Shown piece by piece: positions 19,535 through 29,067 of a DNA stretch of 51,126 nucleotides (its first letter is position 1; each line of letters starts with the position of its first letter). Where the stretch lies: contig JAOATF010000105.1 of assembly GCA_030158285.1 (NCBI GenBank), forward strand, positions 1 through 51,126, read 5' to 3'. Made by a program: the position numbers and the translations under genes. The notes under the pieces are model-generated. The model did not search any database. It saw only the letters and a list, made by a program, of their open reading frames with translations, and had not been told where the DNA came from. The DNA is from Hyphomonadaceae bacterium (GTDB lineage Bacteria; Pseudomonadota; Alphaproteobacteria; Caulobacterales; Hyphomonadaceae).

Positions 19535-21802
19535 CTATTCGGAAATGGTCTTGGTCGAGACCGTCGCCGCCTTCACGGCTTCTTCGGTGAACAGCAGGTC
19601 GTCCCACTTCTTCTCGGAATAGGCGTGCGTCTGGTCCGAATAGAAGGGCGAGGTCGGGTTGGTCGACTGGGAGTAGGTGAGGATGCCCTGGCTCTTCGGG
19701 CCATCAGGCCCGAACTCCACGGTCATGATCCAGCTGGAGCCGTGGCGGATGCTGGTCCAGCCGAGTTCCGGTTCCAGGCTGTCGACGGTGATGACGTTGA
19801 ACACGCCTTCCTGCCCGGCGCCGCCATGGATCGGAATGCGCTCCTCGCCGCGCGTCTCGCGCTGCACGTCGCCCAGCTTTGCGTCGAGCGGGATCTTGGC
19901 TTCGGTCAGCGTGTCGACGGCCTTCTGCAGCGCCTCCAGCACTTTCGGGCTGGCGGTGTCGAGCGTGTTGGGTGTCGTCACCGGATTGGCCGGATCGAAC
20001 GGCACCTTGAACTGCAGCCCGCCATTTTCCGCGAACAGGTGGAACAGGTGCGCGCCCTTGCTGTCGAGATTGACGTGCAGGTCCCAGCCTTCCAGCGCAG
20101 CGCAGGCAGCGGCGAGCGAGTTCTTCTTCGACGCCTTGCAAGCCTTCACCAGATCATCGCGCACCAGTTCGGCGCCGAGGTTGCGATCCTGGTAAAGCGC
20201 GCCTTGCAGGTTGGCGAGGTTGAACTTCGCATCGCCCAGCCCATCCGTTCCCGCCACGCGCTTCGCGATGATGTCGAGGCCAAGGCGTGTACGCAGCGAA
20301 CGCGGCGCGGCCTCGTCGCCGAACAGCGGGCTGAAGCCGGTAATCGGCGCAGAGGCGTTGGTGAGCCAGTAGCTGTCATTCATCTGCGAGACGTAGTCGG
20401 TGCGGAAGACGTGCGGCGTCTTGCTGGCGCCGAACACGCCGGGCGCGGTCGAGTCCGTATCCGTCTTCCAGTCGCAGGATGATTTCGAGCCATCAAGCAC
20501 AGGCACGCGTGTCTCTGCCCACTGTTTCTTGGCAAGATCGGATGTCGCACAGGCGTCACCCAGCTCCTTCGGCACGTTGGGCATCATGCCCATGTCGCCA
20601 TAGAAAGCCTCGCCGCCCGCATCGACCGCCGTCGTGTTGAAGCCGGTCGCCTGATACTTGCCGAGCGCGGCGTACAGCTCCTGCACGTTCTTTGCCTGCC
20701 ACATCGCGAGATACTGGTCCGGCGACCGCAAGCCTTGCGGGATCGAGCGCAGCGCGTAGGCGTTCGTCGTCGTCCACGGGAAGGTCTGCGTCTCGATGAC
20801 CGGACCGAAGCGCGAGGTGTAGAAGGCGTGCGTCACCGGCGCCTCGTCCTTCACCTCGACGGTCACTTCCAGCTTGTCGAGCGGCGTCGATACGCCGTCA
20901 TACATGTACTTCGTCGGATCAGCCGGATCGAGCGCCAGTTCGAACACGCCATAGCGCCGCGCGGTGGAAACCGTGTGCGTCCACGCAATGCTGTCTGTAT
21001 GGCCGATGCCGACCGACGCGTTGGTGATCAGGCCCGCGCCAACCACGTTCAGCTTGCCCGGAATGGTCATGTGCATCCGGTAGAAGCGGTTCATCCCGTC
21101 CCACGGATAGTGCGGATTGCCCAGCAGCATGCCGTGCCCGCTCTGCGTCACCTCCTTGCCGAGGCCATAGGCGTTGGAGCCCAGCTGCGTCGTCTCGATC
21201 AGCGGGTCATCCTCAACCGCCGCCTTATCCCCCGCGCCCGGAGGCGCCGCCGTCGCGACGCCGCCCAGCTGGTAGATTACCTGTCCGGCCAGCTGGTGGC
21301 GCCAGTAATCCGTCTCCGTGATCGGCCGCACCCATTCCATGCCCTTGCAGCGCGGATCGGCGATGTTCGCAACGCCGGTCTCGGTGACGAAGCGCGAATA
21401 TCCGGCCGCATAGCCACGGGCGAGGTCACGCGCATCGGCGCTCGGCGTATCGGGCGAATCCTTCGGCCCGTTCAGCAGCTTCTCCAGCTCGCCGGAGGCA
21501 ATCAGGCGCTTGTGGTAGAGGTCGCTGTTGAGGTTGGCGTCGTTCTCGCCGCGCCCGAGATACTTCGCCCGCTCGCCCATGACGGTGAGATAGCGTTCCG
21601 CGATCTCGCACACATTGTCCTCGGCCATCGCATAGCCAAGGCCATAGCCCATGCCGGCATAGGTGTCGGACTTCACATGCGGCACGCCATAGGCCGTGCG
21701 CCGAATCTCCGCCGACATCTTGCCCGTATCCGTGGCGGTCCCCGCAGAACACGCCGCGAGCAGGGCGCCTGCGCCCACGGCCATCATCAAACGTGCTTTC
21801 AA
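19535..21802 (-). CDS. penicillin acylase family lipoprotein (Ntn hydrolase, PvdQ/AHL-acylase-like)
   Basis: A 755-residue precursor with a lipoprotein signal peptide (GALLAAC, Cys18). It follows the penicillin amidase layout: an alpha-chain segment with IRRTAYGVPHVKSDTYAGMG, a linker, then the beta-chain start. The likely autoprocessing site is before Ser209 in QLGSNAYGLG, where the new N-terminal serine serves as nucleophile. HGMLLGNPHYPWDG just after it is the conserved substrate-pocket block. Late motifs include GDMGMMPNVP and VEFGPDGPKSQGILTYSQST. Relatives hydrolyse amide bonds of penicillins, acyl-homoserine lactones or pyoverdine precursors; the substrate here is unknown. It is periplasmic and membrane-anchored, and appears monocistronic. 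Confidence 0.87.
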   Translation of the reverse strand: MKARLMMAVGAGALLAACSAGTATDTGKMSAEIRRTAYGVPHVKSDTYAGMGYGLGYAMAEDNVCEIAERYLTVMGERAKYLGRGENDANLNSDLYHKRLIASGELEKLLNGPKDSPDTPSADARDLARGYAAGYSRFVTETGVANIADPRCKGMEWVRPITETDYWRHQLAGQVIYQLGGVATAAPPGAGDKAAVEDDPLIETTQLGSNAYGLGKEVTQSGHGMLLGNPHYPWDGMNRFYRMHMTIPGKLNVVGAGLITNASVGIGHTDSIAWTHTVSTARRYGVFELALDPADPTKYMYDGVSTPLDKLEVTVEVKDEAPVTHAFYTSRFGPVIETQTFPWTTTNAYALRSIPQGLRSPDQYLAMWQAKNVQELYAALGKYQATGFNTTAVDAGGEAFYGDMGMMPNVPKELGDACATSDLAKKQWAETRVPVLDGSKSSCDWKTDTDSTAPGVFGASKTPHVFRTDYVSQMNDSYWLTNASAPITGFSPLFGDEAAPRSLRTRLGLDIIAKRVAGTDGLGDAKFNLANLQGALYQDRNLGAELVRDDLVKACKASKKNSLAAACAALEGWDLHVNLDSKGAHLFHLFAENGGLQFKVPFDPANPVTTPNTLDTASPKVLEALQKAVDTLTEAKIPLDAKLGDVQRETRGEERIPIHGGAGQEGVFNVITVDSLEPELGWTSIRHGSSWIMTVEFGPDGPKSQGILTYSQSTNPTSPFYSDQTHAYSEKKWDDLLFTEEAVKAATVSTKTISE

Positions 21803-21979
21803 GTCCGCCTCCCGCGTTTCTTTTCCGCATGGGGCGGCGCCGCGGCGCGCACGTCAAGCGGCGCGAAATCACCCTTTCGCCAGCGGTGACGCGGCCCCAC
21901 AGCCGTTGCCACTGGGGAAGCACGCTTGTCGGCATATGCGCCGGAAAGTCGGGATGTGTTCTATCAGTACCCGCGAGCG

Positions 21980-24175
21980 CTAAATGCAGACCCTGGCAAT
22001 CTGATTATGCAGGGCGTCGACGAGCATGTTGTAAGCTGCCGCCGCACCCCCGAAAGCCTTCGGTCCGTTCTCGAGTGTTTCCTCGAGTGTTTCCTTTAGC
22101 GTCTGACAGTCGGTCACGCCCGGAAGAAGTCTGCGAATTCGCTCAGCGGCCATACGAGTGGTGTACTGGAAAAGGTCGCGTGAGCCATCCTTGCCAATGC
22201 CGATTTCGCGCAGCATCAGAACTCTAGCTACAATCGATGCGTCAACTTCCCGCTCTGCGACGTCAAGCAACTGTTCCTTGAACGCTTTCATGCCTGACGT
22301 GTTGCGAAGTTCAAACATGATGACTCTGATGTCATCGAGGTCGATGCGGTGAATTTGGCCGCGATGGTCTGCGAGCGCCTGTTCGAAAGTCCGAATTAGC
22401 TGAAGCTCGTTGCGGTGCGTTGCGGCGATGTTCTGCGCAACCACGATAGCCGGGTCCAGCGTTTCGCCGCGTTCGTCGAATATCTGCTTGAGAAACGCCT
22501 TCCGCTCTTCGTCATTGCGAGACGTCGCATACATCTGCCGCAGTCGTGAAAGATCGTAGCGCCGGAAATCGACCAGCTCGGTATCTGTCATCCGCGAAAG
22601 GTCGAAACGTTGTGTTCCGCCTCCGGCCCGTCGTGTTTCACGAATGGCGCGAGACAGCGCTGCCTTCTCGACCAGTTCGTCCAGTCGATTGACCTGGCCA
22701 ACGGCATAGAGCGATTTCTGCTGCGCGTTGCGGCTTGCGATCGCAATCGCCTGAAGGAAGGAAGCGATCAGGATCAGGTCGACCAGCGCGCGCGCCATGA
22801 ATACCGCATGGGCGCCATTGGGCCAGAACGGTGAGATATAGTTCGCGTCGCCAGGCCCCAGTTTGTAGATGTCCGCCCAGTCCACAATAGGAAGCGCTTT
22901 CGCGAGCTCGAATCCGAAATAGCCGAGCCACATTCCAAAATCTTGCGGGTTCTGGACCCGCGCTTGGTTTGGCCCCTGTTGGAAAATCTGGGTGACGCCC
23001 TGGTCTACCTGCATCCATGCGATAGGCAGAAGCACCAACACGAAGATGAAACCGAGAAGCGTTTCGTCGCGATAGTCCTCGCGGAAGCCCACTCGCTGCG
23101 GTGCGAGCGGGCTGAAGCCCGTAATTGAGGCCATGTCGCGGTCTTCCTCTACCCATGCCCAAAGGCGCGAAAGAGAAAGCGCAACAACGAGGCCAACGAT
23201 GACTGGCGTTAGTCCAAGGGGCGGGGGCAGAAACCAAGCGAGCACGGCAAGGCACCCGAGGGTGATGATGAGTATTCCATAGCGCGAACGCGTCTTCAGA
23301 TGATCCGCGCCAGCAACGTGCGATCCCAAACGCACGAGCGCTGTATCGAGCAGGTCGTAGAAAGCTACGAGGAAATTCATACGCGGGGCCAGCCGGTTGA
23401 AGGCTTTTGCCGTTGCCCTCAGCGGAGGAAATCTCGCGATCCAGTCGAGAAAGACGATGGTTGCAAATAGAGCGACAACGATCATGAAAATGATCTGGCC
23501 GATTCCGGTCCCGAGCGTTGTCCCTTCGCGCAGAGTTCCGAGATAGATAGCGCCACCAACTATGCCGAAGAACAGGATCGTCGCCAGTACGGCGCCGAGA
23601 GATTCCGCGTTCCGATAGTTTTCAAGCCGCTCTTCGACTGCAATCGAGGAGGCTGGTGCGGCTGTCGCTTGGCGTCTCGCTGCATCTTCGGCGGCGCGCC
23701 GGTTGCGCGCCTTGTGATAAGCGAACAAGGCCGCGTTCCAGAGGCGTGGAATGAATGCCAGAGCCAAGAACGAGAAAAATGCCAAACGCTGGGGCGTGTG
23801 GTCCAACCAACCAGCGTTAGTCAGTTTGTCCGCAACAGCAAGAGTTGTAAGACCGACTAGAATGATGGAGGTGACGATCGGCAACCTGATGCGCGGCCCT
23901 GATGCCACGGTGTCTTCCGGATCAAGCGAAAATAGCGTGAGCGGCAGCCAGAGGAGAGTCGAAGCCGCAAGCAAGTACCAGCGCGTCGGCTCATCCAACT
24001 GATATCCGAGCGCCGCCACAAAGATGATGATCGGCACGGTGAGCGACAATGCGGCCGCAACTGTCCACAACGTCAGCAGCCCAGAGCGTGTACCAAACAA
24101 CCATGTCGATAGTTTGGGAGACGCCGAAACACCTCCAGCAATCGGGGGCTTTGCCCCAGACCCATCCGCCATCAC
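21980..24175 (-). CDS. unrecognised polytopic membrane protein with long cytoplasmic-type C-terminal region
   Basis: A 731-residue protein that I cannot assign to a family. The first ~500 residues hold about nine or ten hydrophobic segments, for example TVPIIIFVAALGYQL, LPIVTSIILVGLTTLAVAD, AVLATILFFGIVGGAIYLG and ALVDLILIASFLQAIAIAS. The last ~230 residues are charged and helical, with no transmembrane helix (TDTELVDFRRYDLSRLRQMY, RVLMLREIGIGKDGSRDLF). The layout suggests a membrane sensor or channel with a regulatory C-terminal domain, but that is inference only. Its base composition is visibly less GC-rich than its neighbours, hinting at acquisition. It has no close operon partner: the next gene upstream ends 83 bp away. 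Confidence 0.75.
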   Translation of the reverse strand: MMADGSGAKPPIAGGVSASPKLSTWLFGTRSGLLTLWTVAAALSLTVPIIIFVAALGYQLDEPTRWYLLAASTLLWLPLTLFSLDPEDTVASGPRIRLPIVTSIILVGLTTLAVADKLTNAGWLDHTPQRLAFFSFLALAFIPRLWNAALFAYHKARNRRAAEDAARRQATAAPASSIAVEERLENYRNAESLGAVLATILFFGIVGGAIYLGTLREGTTLGTGIGQIIFMIVVALFATIVFLDWIARFPPLRATAKAFNRLAPRMNFLVAFYDLLDTALVRLGSHVAGADHLKTRSRYGILIITLGCLAVLAWFLPPPLGLTPVIVGLVVALSLSRLWAWVEEDRDMASITGFSPLAPQRVGFREDYRDETLLGFIFVLVLLPIAWMQVDQGVTQIFQQGPNQARVQNPQDFGMWLGYFGFELAKALPIVDWADIYKLGPGDANYISPFWPNGAHAVFMARALVDLILIASFLQAIAIASRNAQQKSLYAVGQVNRLDELVEKAALSRAIRETRRAGGGTQRFDLSRMTDTELVDFRRYDLSRLRQMYATSRNDEERKAFLKQIFDERGETLDPAIVVAQNIAATHRNELQLIRTFEQALADHRGQIHRIDLDDIRVIMFELRNTSGMKAFKEQLLDVAEREVDASIVARVLMLREIGIGKDGSRDLFQYTTRMAAERIRRLLPGVTDCQTLKETLEETLENGPKAFGGAAAAYNMLVDALHNQIARVCI

Positions 24176-24258
24176 CCATCCCCCGGAGGCTTAGGCCTCT
24201 CATTCAGCGGGGAGACATTAGGCTGCTAAGTTAAGGATTTGCAACACAGGACAACCCT

Positions 24259-26205
24259 TTAGCCGCCGCCTCTCGCTTCCACAGCCGCGAACGCACTCGA
24301 CAGCCTGCGGTAGAAGTTCAGCCGGTCCATGTCTTCGGTGGAGAGGTAGTCCTCGGCCTGTTTGGCGCCGGGGAGGGTTTCGGGCGTCATGCCCTCGTGG
24401 GCGACCTTCATCATCTCGGCCCAGATGCGCGCGGACATCTCGCCGCCGGTCACCTTGGCCATCGGCTTGTCGTCGTCATTGCCGACCCAGATGCCGCCGA
24501 CGAAGCGCGTCGTGTAGCCGAGGAACCAGGCGTCGCGCCATTCCTGGCTGGTGCCGGTCTTGCCCGCGATGTCCCAGCCGCCGAAGCGCGCCGCGCCGCC
24601 CGTGCCCGCCACCACGACGCGGCTGAGCATGGAGTTCATGTCGGCGGCGAGGTTTTCCGGATAGATGCGGGGCGGCTCCGGCGTCGTTTTGGACAGCGGC
24701 CAGAGCAGGTCGCCCTTCGAGTTGCGGATTTCCTCGATGATGTAGGGCGACATCTGCAGGCCGCCCTTGGCGAGCACGCCGAACGCCGTCGTCATCTCGT
24801 AGAGCGTCACTTCGTCGGAGCCGAGCGTGATCGAGGGGAAGTTGTGCAGGTCTGATTTCACGCCAAAGCGATGCGCCAGCGCCGTCACTTTCGGGATGCC
24901 GATCTCGTAACCGACCTGCGCCGCAACGGTGTTCAGCGATTCCGCCATCGCCTCGGACAGCGTCACCGCGCCGCGATATTCCCCGCCATAGTTGCGCGGC
25001 CGCCAGTTCTGGATCGTCACCGGCATGTCGAAACGCACGGTGCCGGGCGTCATGCCTTCTTCCAGGGCTGCGGCGTAGACGAACATCTTGAACGACGAGC
25101 CCGGCTGCCGACGCGCCTGCGTGGCGCGGTTGAACTTGGAGGTGAGATAATTGCGCCCGCCCACCATGGCGCGGATCGCCCCGGTGGAATTGTCGATCAA
25201 CAGGGCGGCGCCTTCCGAGGCGCGGCGATCCTTGCCCATCGTCGCAAGGCCGTTCTCGACCGCCTTCTGCGCGGCTTCCTGCAGCTTCAGGTCCAGCGAC
25301 AGCTTGATCACCATGTCCGGCGGCGGATTGGGCAGCAGATCCTGCACGCGCTCGATCGCGTAGTCGAGCGCATGGCCGGTGAAGCTGTCAGGCTTGTCCT
25401 TGGCGAAGGCCAGCTGTTGCGCCTTGGCCTCGTCCGCTTGCGATTGCGTGATGAAGCCTTCCTGCACCATTTCGTGCAGCACATATTCCTGCCGCTCCTT
25501 GGCGCGGGCGCTGGCGGCCTGCTGGGCGAAGCGGGAGGGCGCTTTCGGGAACGACGCCATCATGGCGGATTCAGCCAGCGTCAGTTCGGTCGCACTCTTG
25601 TCGAAATAGGTGTGCGCGGCGGCGTCCAGTCCGTAGGCGCCTGCGCCGAGATAGATGCGGTTGAGATAGAGATCGAGGATCTCGTCCTTGGTCAGCATCC
25701 GCTCGAGGTCGCCGGCGAGACGCGCTTCCTGCGCCTTGCGCTTCACCGTCTGGTCCGGGGTGAGGAACAGGTTCTTCACCAGCTGCTGCGTGATGGTGGA
25801 GGCGCCCTGGACGGTGCGGCCCTTGGTGGCGTTCGCCAGCGTGGCGCGGAAGATCGCCATGAGGTCGACGCCCGTGTGTTCACGGAACCGCTTGTCCTCA
25901 GCCGCGATGAACGCGTCCACCACATGCTTGGGCAGCGTCTTGGCGGAGACGGCGCGGCCATAGCGGAAGCCACGCACGGAGATCGTGTTGCCGTGTGTGT
26001 CGATGAACTCGACCGCAGGCGTGCGGTTCAGCGTCCACAGCGCGTCCTTGTCGGGCAGGGCGGGCATCTGGGCGAACAGCGTGTTCCACAGCAGGCCGAA
26101 CGTGACGAGGCCGGTCGCCGCCAGCGTGCCGATGACTTTCAGCACAGGCGGTCCCCAGCGCATCAAGGCGCCCGGTCTTGCAGCCGTTTTCGCGTCCGCT
26201 GGCAT
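24259..26205 (-). CDS. class A penicillin-binding protein (PBP1A family)
   Basis: A bifunctional peptidoglycan synthase of 648 residues. A membrane anchor lies at about 20-45. The glycosyltransferase 51 domain has AAEDKRFREHTG with catalytic Glu103, then QGASTITQQLVKN and a RKAQEARLAGDLE block. The transpeptidase domain has the SxxK motif SSFK (Ser370), the SxN motif SLN at 423-425, and KTG at 549-551. Length is shorter than Escherichia coli PBP1A or PBP1B, fitting the compact PBP1A-like group of alphaproteobacteria. It extends glycan strands and cross-links stem peptides at the inner membrane. The LpoB-like lipoprotein at 4435-5061 could activate it, but this is speculation. It is monocistronic as far as visible. 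Confidence 0.95.
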   Translation of the reverse strand: MPADAKTAARPGALMRWGPPVLKVIGTLAATGLVTFGLLWNTLFAQMPALPDKDALWTLNRTPAVEFIDTHGNTISVRGFRYGRAVSAKTLPKHVVDAFIAAEDKRFREHTGVDLMAIFRATLANATKGRTVQGASTITQQLVKNLFLTPDQTVKRKAQEARLAGDLERMLTKDEILDLYLNRIYLGAGAYGLDAAAHTYFDKSATELTLAESAMMASFPKAPSRFAQQAASARAKERQEYVLHEMVQEGFITQSQADEAKAQQLAFAKDKPDSFTGHALDYAIERVQDLLPNPPPDMVIKLSLDLKLQEAAQKAVENGLATMGKDRRASEGAALLIDNSTGAIRAMVGGRNYLTSKFNRATQARRQPGSSFKMFVYAAALEEGMTPGTVRFDMPVTIQNWRPRNYGGEYRGAVTLSEAMAESLNTVAAQVGYEIGIPKVTALAHRFGVKSDLHNFPSITLGSDEVTLYEMTTAFGVLAKGGLQMSPYIIEEIRNSKGDLLWPLSKTTPEPPRIYPENLAADMNSMLSRVVVAGTGGAARFGGWDIAGKTGTSQEWRDAWFLGYTTRFVGGIWVGNDDDKPMAKVTGGEMSARIWAEMMKVAHEGMTPETLPGAKQAEDYLSTEDMDRLNFYRRLSSAFAAVEARGGG

Positions 26206-26353
26206 CGCGTGTCCGTCAGCCCTTCTTTACGGCTTTGTCGCCGCCAATTCCCCACAGACGTGAAATAGCAGCCTCCACCGCCAAGTCACGGACGAAACGC
26301 GCCTGCGGGCGGTCTGGGCGCAGCATCCGGTTCCGCAACGGGTTTTGGCGTCC

Positions 26354-27724
26354 CTAGTCCTCGCGCGTCCGCTCCGGAATCGCGGTGCGTTGCGGCGGCG
26401 CCGGGGGTGGCGGCGGCGGAGACACCTGATTCCGCACCGGCGCGGGAGCCGAAACCACCGGAGGGGGTGGCGGCGACGCAGCCGGCGGAGGTGGCGGCGG
26501 CGGAGATTGCGGCCTGGGGTTCGACCACAGCGTCGGCGGGCCGGAAACGACCGGCGGGCGCGGTGGTGGGGGATTGCCTGCCGGCGGCGCGGGCGGGCTG
26601 GGCGGCCTCACACCACCACCGCCACCGCCGCCGCCGTGATTGTTCCCACCGGCATTGGGCGGCGGAGGCGGATTGGCGCCGCCGCCCTGCGGGGGCGGGT
26701 TCTGCCCGCCGAACAGCGGCGGGTAGGTGTTGGGTTCGTCACGATCGCGATCGCGGTGGCCACCGCCGTAGCGCCAGCCGCGGTTCCAGTCGCGGTCGTA
26801 GCTGTGGTTCCAGTTGGCGTCGTAGCGGCCGGCGCGGATCCAGTCGATGCGGTAGAAGGCGGTGTCGTACCAGGCGCCCCACGGATACATGCGGCGGTAA
26901 TCCTCGTACGCCCACAGGTCGTCCATCAGCGCCGCATAGCGCCACGCCTGATAGTCCCGCTCGCGCAGGTCTGCCACCGCGCGCGACGCCTCGTCGCGCC
27001 AGCGCCCCCACGGCTGCGACTGCATGTAGAAATCATAAGCCGCGACCGAATTCTCCGCGAGCGCCCGGCGCCACGCCTCATCGTCACGCCGATAGATCAG
27101 GTCGATCTCGCGCTCCGCATCGCGCACATACGCCGAGCGCGGGTTGACGCGGATGAACGCATCCAGCTCCGCCGGCGAGCCCGAGCGCTTCGCCTTGATG
27201 AACTGCCCCTGGTCCGTGCGCCACAGCGCATCGAGCTTCGCGCGCGCCTCGACAGCATGCGCCCCGCGCGGCCACGTATCGAGGAAGACCTCGAACACCT
27301 CGATCTGGTTCTGACGGGCGGCGTTGTCCCAGTCGGCCTTCTCCTCGGCGGCGAGGCGCGGCGCAGCGAGGATGGCGCGGCGGCTGTCCGCCTCCGCCGC
27401 ATGCGCCCCCCACGGATAGCGCCCGAGGAAGGCGACATAGCTCGCCTCGGTGTCGGTCTTCTTCGCAAGCAGATAGCTGTCGGCCTCGAGCGCGTTCAGC
27501 TCATCGACGCGCTGCATGGCGTTGGCGACATAGAGCCCGTCCGGGTGCACCCGCAGGTACTGGCCATAGGCCGCCGGCGTATCGATCCGCGCCGCCTGGC
27601 TCCAGTCCATCGCGTGGATTTCCGCGGGCGTCGGCCCGGTCTCGCAAGCCGCCAGCAGGGCAATGGCCGAAACCGCCGCCGCAAGGCCGGCCAGGCGACG
27701 GGTTTTGATGGGGTGCGCACGCAT
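26354..27724 (-). CDS. lipoprotein with six 43-residue helical repeats and a proline-rich tail
   Basis: A 456-residue precursor with a lipobox (ALLAAC, Cys27). Residues 53-300 consist of six repeats beginning at about 53, 96, 144, 187, 230 and 273. Each has an aromatic pair (YGQYL, YVAFL, FEVFL, LDAFI, YDFYM, YEDYR), then Pro-x-Gly or a variant three residues later, then a helix with conserved Ala and hydrophobic positions. The period is 43 residues except for one 48-residue step. From about residue 330 the chain is almost entirely Pro and Gly with Asn, the type of low-complexity tail that spans the cell envelope. Function is unknown. It lies upstream of the penicillin-binding protein gene on the same strand (148-bp gap). 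Confidence 0.75.
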   Translation of the reverse strand: MRAHPIKTRRLAGLAAAVSAIALLAACETGPTPAEIHAMDWSQAARIDTPAAYGQYLRVHPDGLYVANAMQRVDELNALEADSYLLAKKTDTEASYVAFLGRYPWGAHAAEADSRRAILAAPRLAAEEKADWDNAARQNQIEVFEVFLDTWPRGAHAVEARAKLDALWRTDQGQFIKAKRSGSPAELDAFIRVNPRSAYVRDAEREIDLIYRRDDEAWRRALAENSVAAYDFYMQSQPWGRWRDEASRAVADLRERDYQAWRYAALMDDLWAYEDYRRMYPWGAWYDTAFYRIDWIRAGRYDANWNHSYDRDWNRGWRYGGGHRDRDRDEPNTYPPLFGGQNPPPQGGGANPPPPPNAGGNNHGGGGGGGGVRPPSPPAPPAGNPPPPRPPVVSGPPTLWSNPRPQSPPPPPPPAASPPPPPVVSAPAPVRNQVSPPPPPPAPPQRTAIPERTRED

Positions 27725-27784
27725 GTGTCAGTCCTCCCGAGTCTCCGCTGTATAGCAGGATTTATGAATGGGAGTGGAATGGCG

Positions 27785-28210
27785 CTACTTACTCATAAAA
27801 GTGTCGATCTTGCGCGCCAGGGCCGCCGTATTTTTCAACTCGCAATCCCAGATGGTCATAACGCGCCAGCCCATGCTCTCGAGCGTGGCAAGGTGGCGCT
27901 TGTCACGCTCTTTGTTGCCCATTATTTTTGGGCTCCAGTAGTCAACGTTGGTTTTGGGAATTCGACTGTCTGAGCATCCGCTTTCGTGGCCATGCCAAAA
28001 GCAACCGTGGACGAATATAGCTTTCTTTTTGAGTCGAAAAACTATGTCGGGTTTGCCGGGAAGTTCTCGCGCGTGAAGGCGAAACCTGTAACCGTTTGCA
28101 TGAAGCAGTTTGCGAACCGCAACTTCTGGAAGCGTATTCTTTGATTTGATCGCAGCCATATTCTTGCTGCGCTGCTTCTCGGACACCTTGTCTGTCACGA
28201 CTAAGTTCAC
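27785..28210 (-). CDS. vsr: very short patch repair (Vsr) endonuclease
   Basis: Vsr nicks DNA 5' of the thymine in T:G mismatches left when 5-methylcytosine deaminates, and so typically travels with C5 methyltransferases. The 141-residue protein has the family opening SEKQRSKNMAAIKSKNTLPE, the catalytic PGKPDIVF (Asp55) and the zinc/active-site block FVHGCFWHGH. A later TIWDCEL provides a further zinc cysteine. The start codon is GTG at 28210, without a strong ribosome-binding site. It lies 26 bp downstream of the NaeI-like endonuclease, the third gene of the restriction-modification operon. It shares that operon's lower GC content, which marks the block as transferred. Confidence 0.93.
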   Translation of the reverse strand: MNLVVTDKVSEKQRSKNMAAIKSKNTLPEVAVRKLLHANGYRFRLHARELPGKPDIVFRLKKKAIFVHGCFWHGHESGCSDSRIPKTNVDYWSPKIMGNKERDKRHLATLESMGWRVMTIWDCELKNTAALARKIDTFMSK

Positions 28211-28236
28211 CGCGTTTTGATCTTTGGCATGATCAT

Positions 28237-29067
28237 CTAAGCGGGTGTCCTGATCGCAACAAATTCGTCCTCTCGTATTAGTGGCAACTGCAATTCGATA
28301 AGCCGCTTTTTGTCATACGGCCCGGACAGCAATTCGATCCCGGCTGGCGCAAGCAAATCTCTTGCTCCGCCATTTCCGCGTAATCGCTTCATCGGATCTT
28401 CTTGGTCAAAGAGCAGAGACTCCACCACGGACCTACTGACAGGCCTGCCAATGTTTTCGGTAAAGAATAATGCCGCCCGGCGCGCGCCGGGTTTTTCTTT
28501 CCGCAATTGCCGAAAGCGCATCATGTCCAGTCCATGCCAAGGATTGACTGGCATTGAAGCCCTCTCCACCAGCCAAAGTACATTTTGCCGACCCATCTTG
28601 TTGACGCCCCGCTTTTGATCGCGGTTTGGTTTGGACAAGTAAGTGTCGCGAGCAACAAGCAGACCTAAGCTGCAAGTATCACCGGGCTGGGCCGATGCAA
28701 TCAACAAGCATGGTTCCTCTAGACGGTAAGTCTCAGGAGGAATCATCCATGTCGTTCCAACAGTATTTTTGACGTCCAAGTCGACGCCATCAATGCTCAG
28801 GTCACGTGCGCCCTTTGGAAGGTCGATAAAATCACGAAAGAAATGCTCGATCTTTAGGCCGATGAATGTCTTTTCAACATTATCTAGGTCTGCGACTGAT
28901 GTTCGCGCAGTTCGAACCGGGTCGACCACGAACTCGATCGCACCTGATATAATCTCTGGTAAGCGCTCGCGGAGAACGTCCAAAGTGCCGACGCGGCGGA
29001 CAACAGACTCGAAAATTGGTTTCAAGACTGAATGATCTGGGTGCCCGGGGTCGAGCGGCGAACTCAT
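28237..29067 (-). CDS. NaeI-like type II restriction endonuclease
   Basis: A 276-residue protein matching the NaeI family. The catalytic core is DNVEKTFIGLKIEHF with Glu74 and ARDLSIDGVDLDVKN with Asp89, Asp98 and Lys100. Spacings of 9 and 2 residues equal those of NaeI Asp86/Asp95/Lys97. WMIPPETYRLEEPCLLIA and PNRDQKRGV follow. The C-terminal part (RRAALFFTENIGRPV, MKRLRGNGGARDLL) corresponds to the second, effector-DNA-binding domain of NaeI. NaeI cuts GCCGGC and needs two sites. The ATG overlaps the methyltransferase stop by 4 bp (ATGA). It is shorter than NaeI (317 residues), mainly at the N terminus. Identical specificity is inferred from homology, not shown. Confidence 0.9.
   Translation of the reverse strand: MSSPLDPGHPDHSVLKPIFESVVRRVGTLDVLRERLPEIISGAIEFVVDPVRTARTSVADLDNVEKTFIGLKIEHFFRDFIDLPKGARDLSIDGVDLDVKNTVGTTWMIPPETYRLEEPCLLIASAQPGDTCSLGLLVARDTYLSKPNRDQKRGVNKMGRQNVLWLVERASMPVNPWHGLDMMRFRQLRKEKPGARRAALFFTENIGRPVSRSVVESLLFDQEDPMKRLRGNGGARDLLAPAGIELLSGPYDKKRLIELQLPLIREDEFVAIRTPA

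Noticed and set aside
24871..26268. 465-residue open frame antisense to the penicillin-binding protein gene
   Set aside because: Composition is Arg/Gly/His-rich without motifs; the opposite strand has all PBP motifs.
26345..27973. 542-residue open frame opposite the repeat lipoprotein
   Set aside because: It mirrors the proline-rich tail as Arg/Gly runs; the minus strand has signal peptide, lipobox and regular repeats.
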